A stretch of 64,000 nucleotides of DNA from Brachionus plicatilis (lineage: Eukaryota; Rotifera; Eurotatoria; Ploima; Brachionidae), in assembly GCA_010279815.1 (NCBI GenBank), contig QEOQ01000508.1, forward strand, positions 844,254 to 908,253. Direction: 5' to 3'. The notes beneath the pieces are model-generated. The model made no database searches and was not told the DNA's origin. It saw nothing but the letters and a program-made list of their open reading frames with translations. Both the position numbers and the translations under genes were made by a program. Within the stretch, counting starts at the first letter, position 1; the number at the start of each line of letters is the position of its first letter. Shown piece after piece: positions 58,139 through 64,000 of this stretch.

Positions 58139-58320
58139 TTTGGACTCATTGATTTCTTGGGATCTAGTTGTAGCAGCAATTTCTCAATATTCGTTGGACT
58201 ATATATGCCCTCATCAATACAATATTGAGTGCAATATTGTACATATTTGTACAAACGAATTTTTAGCTCTGCAAAAACTCTGAAATTTATTGTATATTTT
58301 TATGGCTTATATTTATTTAA

Positions 58321-58540
58321 GGTGACAAAAATAACTAAAAGTGGTGACTAATTATATTTGTTTTAGCTGACCATAAAAAACTAATTATTCTGACAAAAAA
58401 ACTAAACGACTGACAAATTTATATATTGAGATGACTTTTTTATAATTTTTCACTGACAAAATAAAACCTTATTTGTAGACAAAAAAAACTAATTTTAGTG
58501 ACGAAAATATTTATTTAAATGACAAAATAAAATAAAAAAA
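58321..58540. repeat. Degenerate tandem repeat, about 22-bp period, TGAC-initiated
   Basis: About ten successive units each start with (C/G/A)TGAC or GAC followed by A/T-rich sequence, often AAAAAAACTAATT: for example at 58321, 58343, 58369, 58390, 58410 and 58430. The spacing is about 20-26 bp. It lies between the MITE and the Nup54 promoter. Confidence 0.6.
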
Positions 58541-58958
58541 AATAAAAAAATATAAACGATTAATTTTTTTTTTTTTTTTCCCTGAGTTGTTGATTTCTTT
58601 GGTCTTCCTCGTTATATTATTTTTATCAAATATTTTTTGATAGTGTGCATTTTTCAGAAAATTGCAGAGTTTTTGCAGAGCAAAAAATTCAATATGTGAA
58701 TATGTAAAAATTTGGCATAAAAATTCTGACATACAAAATTGCGTAATCGGCGTTTTAGGAACATTTTAATTTGTAAATAAAGTTAAGTTTAATTTGATAA
58801 AATAAATTAAAATATGGTATTTTCATTTCATAAAAAGCATAAACATAGATATACTTTATTTGCTCTATACTTTCAAAATTTGACTGATTTTATTTAAACA
58901 AATTCAAAAAGAAACCCTTCCGCATTAATTGTGAAATTTATTTATTAATAATAAAAAA

Positions 58959-61900
58959 ATGAGCAAGCCCTTTTCATTTAATTTTGGATCATCATCAACA
59001 TCGGCTGGGTCATTTGGAAGCACAAACACAAGCCAGCCAACCAGTCAACCGACTGGACTATTCGGAAATACTAGTACAACACAGCCAAGCACTCAATCAT
59101 CTGGATTATTTGGATCGTCAGCAACTACACCAGCACCAACCTCTTTTGGTTTTGGCAAACCAGCTAGCACTACAGGCACTCAACAATCAACTGGTTTGAA
59201 CACAACATTCACTGGTTTCGGCACGAAACCAGGTTTTTTTTTGTTTTTTTAATAATCTGTGTTTAATTTTAATCTTATCAATTAAAGCCACCACAGGAAC
59301 TTCATTATTTGGTACTTCTGCCTCCACCAATCCATCAACTGGATTTAGTTTTGGTTCAACAACTCAACCATCTACTTCTACTTCCCTTTTCGGAGGATCA
59401 ACCCAAATCGGTGGACTTTTCGGATCAACTCAACAAAAGCCCGCAACATCTTTCTTTTCGACAACCACCCCGAACCTAGCTACTGGCCCAACGCAGCCCG
59501 CCCAAACGGCCATAGTCCAACAAGATGCATTTTTAACTGCTCTGGTAAATCCACAAGTTTTCAATGATGAAAGAGACGCTGTCTTGGCCAAATGGAATCA
59601 ATTACAGGCCTTTTACGGCTTTGGTAAAATGTTCTATCAAAACTCATCTCTTGACGTAACTAAAGACAACCAGCTTTGTCGCTTCAAAACAATCGGATAC
59701 AGCTGTAAACCAACTAGCAAAAATGAGGACGGTCTCATTGCTTTACAATTTAATAAAAAAGAGTCGGATGTTAAAAATAATCAAAAAAATATAGTCGATG
59801 GACTTCATAAAATTTTCAATTCTGATGCCTCTCTAACTGTGCAAGTTGAATCAGTTAAGTCATTGGATACAGATAAGTGTGAGCTGATTTTTTATGTAAA
59901 ACAAAGAGTTTCTCAAATGAGCGAACAATTTAATCGGATTCCTGCTCTCAAAGTATTTGAACATTTGAACAAACAAGAAGCACCTACTTTGGGAGGACTC
60001 AGAACTTCTCAGACTATTAAACAGCAGCTAGAACAATTAAATGTCGTGAACATGTATCCTCTGGTCGGTCTGTCTGATGAAGAGATAAAAAATTATTTAG
60101 AAAATCCACCTGTCGGCTTAAATCCTGTTCTATGGGACCAAGCTAACAAAAATAATCCGAATCCAAAAAAATTAATGCCAGTTCAAATAAATGGATTTCA
60201 AGGTTATATTTTTAAACTTTATTTGAATTTAAATTAAATTGTTTATTTTTTATTATTTAGAAATCAACAAACGATTTAATTTGCAGGAAAAAGAAAATTC
60301 ATCTCAAAAGGACAGTCTCAATTACATTTCTGAATCAATTGAAAAATTAAACTCAGGAAATAAATTACTCAAGACAAAAATTGATCAATTTAAATCGCGC
60401 AATGAAGACTTGGAACAGAGAATGTTAAAAGTAAAATTAAATTACATCCAGTTATTCTAATGTTACCGCTAATTTATAAATTTTAAAATATTTAAAATTT
60501 TATGGAAAAGAAGTCACCAAATATAGAAGAAATTTTTTTACTTTTTTTTATTTTTTTGCAAAAAAAATTTCTCTGCAAATGAAATTTATCAATGATTAGA
60601 AATTATAGGTTTTTAGATGATTTATTTTTTTATCATTTCAATTAACCTCCTTTTTTGTAAAAGTTAATTTTAAAATTTCAAAAAAAGAAAGAAGAAAGAA
60701 AGACAACAAAATTTAAGTATTAAGTGAGAAAAAATAATTGAATAAAAAAAAAGCAAAAAATTACTGAAAATCTAATTAATTTTATGTTGGAGATATTTTA
60801 TTATTATTATTAAATGATAAGTTCTAAGTCACATTAGCAAAAAAAAAATAAAAAAGTGAATTTAAAAGTTATTCGTATTTGAATTTTATAAAATAGAGTC
60901 GATTAATAATTTAATTATTGAAATTTACAATATTTGAGATATTTGAATAGTCATTAATTTCCGGTGTCAGTTAAATATCAGATTCAAGATTAAATATTAA
61001 AGATTGTAAATAAAGATTTGGTTTATACTTTTAATTTATAAACAAAACAATAAATTCTTTCGAAAGAAAAAAATTTTCGTATAAGTACTTAAAGGTGCAA
61101 TTCAAAATTCTCGATTAAATGATATTTCAGATTATAAATCAAATAAAAAATTTATTTTTTACTGATCTTACTTTAAATTTTTAATCTTTTAAATAATTAA
61201 TTTTTCAAATTTTGGAATTATTTTTAGATTATTGATTTAGTGGTCTTATTTTATCAAGTCTAAAAGTTCAACTGATAATTTTTTTAAAAAATTTTGGACA
61301 TTTTTCTTTAAAAAATGTTTTGGATTTTATTTTTAAATTTTTTTCTTTCTAAAAATTTCAGAAAATTTCAAAAAATAATATTAATAATTTTGAATAAATA
61401 AAAAAATATAGGGACATATTTAATGAAAAAAAAAATGTACGGGACAGAGCAATTTTTTTTTAAATACAAAGTTTTATATAAAATAAAAAAAATTTCATTG
61501 CTTATGTCGAGAAAAAAGATATTTTTTTAAAATCAATTTTAAAACAAAAATTAATTAAAATTTTTCATTTAAACCTATTTTTATGATTTTTTCTAAAAAA
61601 TTAAAATTAAAATTAAAACTATATTGTTAACAAGGTAATGATAAATTATGAAATTCGGCGTAAAATCGGGTTGCCTTTGCAAGAAAATGAAAAGTATCTA
61701 TTAAATGTATTGGACTCATTTCAAATGGAGTTAAATTCACCCATAAACAAGGAAATTCAACGTCAAAAATTAAATGAATTTATTGACATAATCAAATCTT
61801 TTGAATATTCAAACCGAGCAAATCCATTAAAAACAAGCAGTAATTTTGTTGAGACAATTGGAGCGAATAATTTGAACGAAATTCAAAAATCACTCAAAGA

Positions 61901-61994
61901 ACAACAAAAAGCGTTCAAATCGTTGATCGAGATAGTCAACCAGGATCTTAAGGATTTGGAAATTGTCAAAAAGGATTTAGGAATTAAACTCTAG
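58959..61994 (+). CDS. NUP54: Nucleoporin Nup54, four exons
   Basis: FG-repeat component of the Nup62-Nup58-Nup54 central-channel complex of the nuclear pore. Exons: 58959-59232, 59288-60202, 60261-60430, 61635-61994; phases 1, 1 and 0 agree; 572 residues (human 507). The N-terminal third is Ser/Thr/Gln-rich with FG dipeptides (GLFGN, GLFGS, FGFGK, TGFGTKP, SLFGG). The conserved core follows with CRFKTIGYSCKPTSKNEDGL, QFNKKES, NPPVGLNPVLWDQA and NPKKLMPVQINGFQ. The C-terminal third is helical/coiled coil (INKRFNLQEKE; YEIRRKIGLPLQ) and forms the contact region with Nup62 and Nup58 in known structures. AATAAA is at 62051-62056. The third intron (60431-61634) is AT-rich and empty. Confidence 0.96.
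60431..61634 (+). other. Third Nup54 intron
   Basis: Donor AAA|GTAAAA and acceptor ACAAG|GTAATG, phase 0. It is very AT-rich with poly-A and poly-T runs and no feature is seen. Confidence 0.8.
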
Positions 61995-62208
61995 GTGCCA
62001 TTCCATTTTTTTATCTAAACGCTTCGAAAATTTCAATTTTATACTTGTCAAATAAATTGTAAAACTTTATTTTTCTTATAATTTAAAGAAAAATAAAAAA
62101 ATTTAAATTTTCTAGTTTTATTAAAAATTAAGGACTAAGAACCTTAAAGAAAAGAAAAAAAACTTCCATACACAATCAGCTAAATTATTCTCTTTTTTAA
62201 GTCATGAA

Positions 62209-63690
62209 ATGAGTGAACTTTTTTCCGATTCTGTGGCCAAGACTGAACCTGAAGATTTTGGTAAATGCGCTATTTGCTTACAAAAATTTCCCAGTAACGC
62301 CTCAAAATCATATGCTTCAAAGTGTTTTCATTCATTTTGTTTTGAATGCTTGCTCGAATGGTCCAAAGTAAAGTATAGCTGTCCACTGTGCAAGGTCGAT
62401 TTTGAGCGTATAATTTTTCAACTTACTTCCCATTTGGAATACAAAGCCTATTTTTTGAAGATTAAAGAAGTCGAAAATTTACCAGAAATAGTAGCGCTTT
62501 CGCCACACAGAAGACTTTTTGCTCAATCGCAGCAATTTTCCAAAGCAAGTTGGCTGGCAAACTTAGAACAAGCACCAATTGAGTTCCGAATTTTGGTCTA
62601 CAAGAACAACTGGTATGTAAAACCAAATCAGATTCACAAGGACATAACTCTGGACAATGTCGATTTGATAGACAATGATGTCCAGTCTGAAAAATTGGAA
62701 TGCTTGGCTTACGAATCTGTGTCGCGTTTTCGCGACATCAGGCCTGAATGGTTCGAAAAAAATCCGGCCTGCTCTCATCGACTGATGCTGTTCCTTTACA
62801 GAGAACTAAAAGCCATTTCCGGAATATACCCTTCAGGCTCAAGTGATCGATTGACTCACATTGTTCGCTCCCAGCTTATTTCCGTAATAATCAAACTGAT
62901 AAGAAAATATGAGATAACATCAGACAAATTTTACCAGAAAATAAGTGAGTACATTAGGCCGCTGAAATATGCGCGTCACTTTCAGCATGAGTTCCACTCG
63001 TTTGCCAAATCTGTTTGCTCTGATTTGTCCGAGTATGATGCCAAATGTGTTTATTATAAGGAAGAGGCCTCTCTTCTACAAAACAATCAAACCAATCTTG
63101 GTAAAATAACCCCGATAGAGTCCTTGCCTGTCAATTTGTCCCGATACAGACTCTTGAAAAAAGAAAAAAATGATTTGCAGCTTTTTTATGACTACTTGGA
63201 ACCATCTCACTTTGAAGTTCAACCATCGACTTCTAGGGCTGTTGAAGAGAGGGAGTCCGAGTCAGAGCAATCGAGTTTTTGTGAAATTGTTTCTCCACCG
63301 AGAAAAAAAACACCTCCGCTGGTACAAATTGATTCTTCCGATTTTGACATTGAGACCAGTAGCAATAGATCAAAATCCGTAGCATCAAGTACAGATAAAT
63401 CGGAAATTTTGACGAAGCGAAAATGGCGCTCTAGAAGCAGAAGTACAAGCAGGGTGAAACGGCATAAGAAAAAAAGTAAAAGCGGTTCGAAAAAAAGTCA
63501 TAAAAAATCAAAAAAAAAGAAAAGAAAATGCAAAAAAAGGTTAAGCAGATCTCGGAGTAGAATAAAAAGTTCTAGATCTCGGTCATCGAATAAATCAATT
63601 TCTGCAGAACGAAAAACATCACGACAAAATGAGTCTTCCAGAGAGAGAGATTATCCTTCCTTTTGCCATGACTTATTTGATTCTGAGTAG
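62209..63690 (+). CDS. TOPORS: Topors-like RING-finger E3 ubiquitin/SUMO ligase with RS tail, single exon
   Basis: Nuclear E3 ligase of 493 residues. A C3HC4 RING finger is at about residues 20-61 (CAICL...CFHSFCFECLLEWSKVKYSCPLC), with the EWSK and CPLCK wording typical of Topors. A conserved C-terminal block follows the RING: FRILVYKNNWYV, then VSRFRDIRPEWFEKNPACSH and RLMLFLYRELKAI, the part shared with Drosophila and vertebrate Topors. Residues about 400-475 are a Ser/Arg/Lys-rich region (RSRSRSTSR, KKSHKKSKKKKRK, SRSRSRIKSSRSRSS), as expected for a nuclear-speckle-type RS tail. It is much shorter than human TOPORS (1,045) and nearer to minimal invertebrate forms. The ATG at 62209 is about 215 nt after the Nup54 stop, so the two genes are tightly spaced tandem neighbours. 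Confidence 0.88.
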   Translation: MSELFSDSVAKTEPEDFGKCAICLQKFPSNASKSYASKCFHSFCFECLLEWSKVKYSCPLCKVDFERIIFQLTSHLEYKAYFLKIKEVENLPEIVALSPHRRLFAQSQQFSKASWLANLEQAPIEFRILVYKNNWYVKPNQIHKDITLDNVDLIDNDVQSEKLECLAYESVSRFRDIRPEWFEKNPACSHRLMLFLYRELKAISGIYPSGSSDRLTHIVRSQLISVIIKLIRKYEITSDKFYQKISEYIRPLKYARHFQHEFHSFAKSVCSDLSEYDAKCVYYKEEASLLQNNQTNLGKITPIESLPVNLSRYRLLKKEKNDLQLFYDYLEPSHFEVQPSTSRAVEERESESEQSSFCEIVSPPRKKTPPLVQIDSSDFDIETSSNRSKSVASSTDKSEILTKRKWRSRSRSTSRVKRHKKKSKSGSKKSHKKSKKKKRKCKKRLSRSRSRIKSSRSRSSNKSISAERKTSRQNESSRERDYPSFCHDLFDSE

Positions 63691-64000
63691 TTTTTCCAGC
63701 GTTTAATTCAGAGTTTTGTTTGTGTCTTTAAATCAATTCAAAAGACATTTAATTGAACTAAATTTTAAAAAATTTATGAATCAAAAAATTTTCGAAGAAA
63801 TTTTATTTAGTAAAAACTAGGTTTACAATATTTTTAAATTTAAAATAACCTTTAAAGAATATAAAAAATCAAATTTAATCTCGTATGACTTTGAATTTAG
63901 TTTTCTAAAATTTGAGTCATTTCTATGTCTTTAAATTGAATCAATGACTTAAACACAACTCTGATTTAATTTTACTTTTTTTAAATTTTTTCTGTAAAAT
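63691..64000. other. 3' flank of the Topors gene
   Basis: AT-rich, with no clear AATAAA close to the stop. A short end-fragment of the GACTTG/CAACTCT dispersed repeat is at about 63945-63968 (GACTTAAACACAACTCTGATTT). Confidence 0.6.

Noticed and set aside
1..64000. CRISPR arrays, operons, ribosome-binding sites or prophage
   Set aside because: The DNA is eukaryotic with spliced genes; nothing resembling bacterial features was seen.

Overview
This is eukaryotic, almost certainly animal, genomic DNA. It is extremely AT-rich, its genes are split by spliceosomal GT-AG introns, and it encodes metazoan proteins: a laminin alpha chain with its coiled coil and five LG domains, tyrosylprotein sulfotransferase, an ETS factor, a PPIP5K, Nup54 and a CatSper-type channel. 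Two intron classes are seen: very short (about 45-80 nt) and long AT-rich ones carrying transposon debris. Base composition and intron style suggest a small-bodied spiralian, with a rotifer of the Brachionus kind as my best guess. That is an impression, not a proof.

Layout. 1-14.1 kb (+): 3' part of a laminin alpha (LanA / alpha-3/5 type) gene, whose two long introns hold a terminal-inverted-repeat element, a Mutator-like (SWIM) remnant and a foldback element. 14.1-17.7 kb: AT-rich intergenic DNA with a foldback element and a 440-nt assembly gap. 17.7-19.1 kb (-): a GC-rich single-exon TEL/ETV6-like ETS gene, followed upstream by about 7 kb of less AT-extreme, gene-free DNA. 26.3-29.7 kb (-): tyrosylprotein sulfotransferase, then a four-exon PPTC7-like mitochondrial phosphatase. 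31.5-37.7 kb (+): a four-exon PPIP5K/VIP inositol pyrophosphate kinase, divergent from PPTC7. 38-41 kb: a decayed piggyBac-like transposase. 41.1-48.5 kb (+): a SUEL-lectin/CUB single-pass receptor with what look like alternative transmembrane and cytoplasmic exons. 50.1-52.0 kb (-): a five-exon coiled-coil protein. 53-58.6 kb: retrotransposon fragments, a MITE and degenerate tandem repeats around a CatSper4-like channel gene (54.8-56.5 kb, +). 59.0-62.0 kb (+): Nup54. 62.2-63.7 kb (+): a Topors-like RING/RS ubiquitin ligase.

The genes do not form a pathway; this is ordinary mixed animal gene order. Most exon joins were checked by reading-frame phase, and the multi-exon models below all close in frame. 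The two observations I rate highest are (1) the SUEL/CUB receptor, where two different transmembrane exons and two different cytoplasmic tails can be joined in frame to the same ectodomain, and (2) a CatSper4-like sperm channel whose pore signature has lost the usual acidic-Trp pair (T-R-E-G-L).
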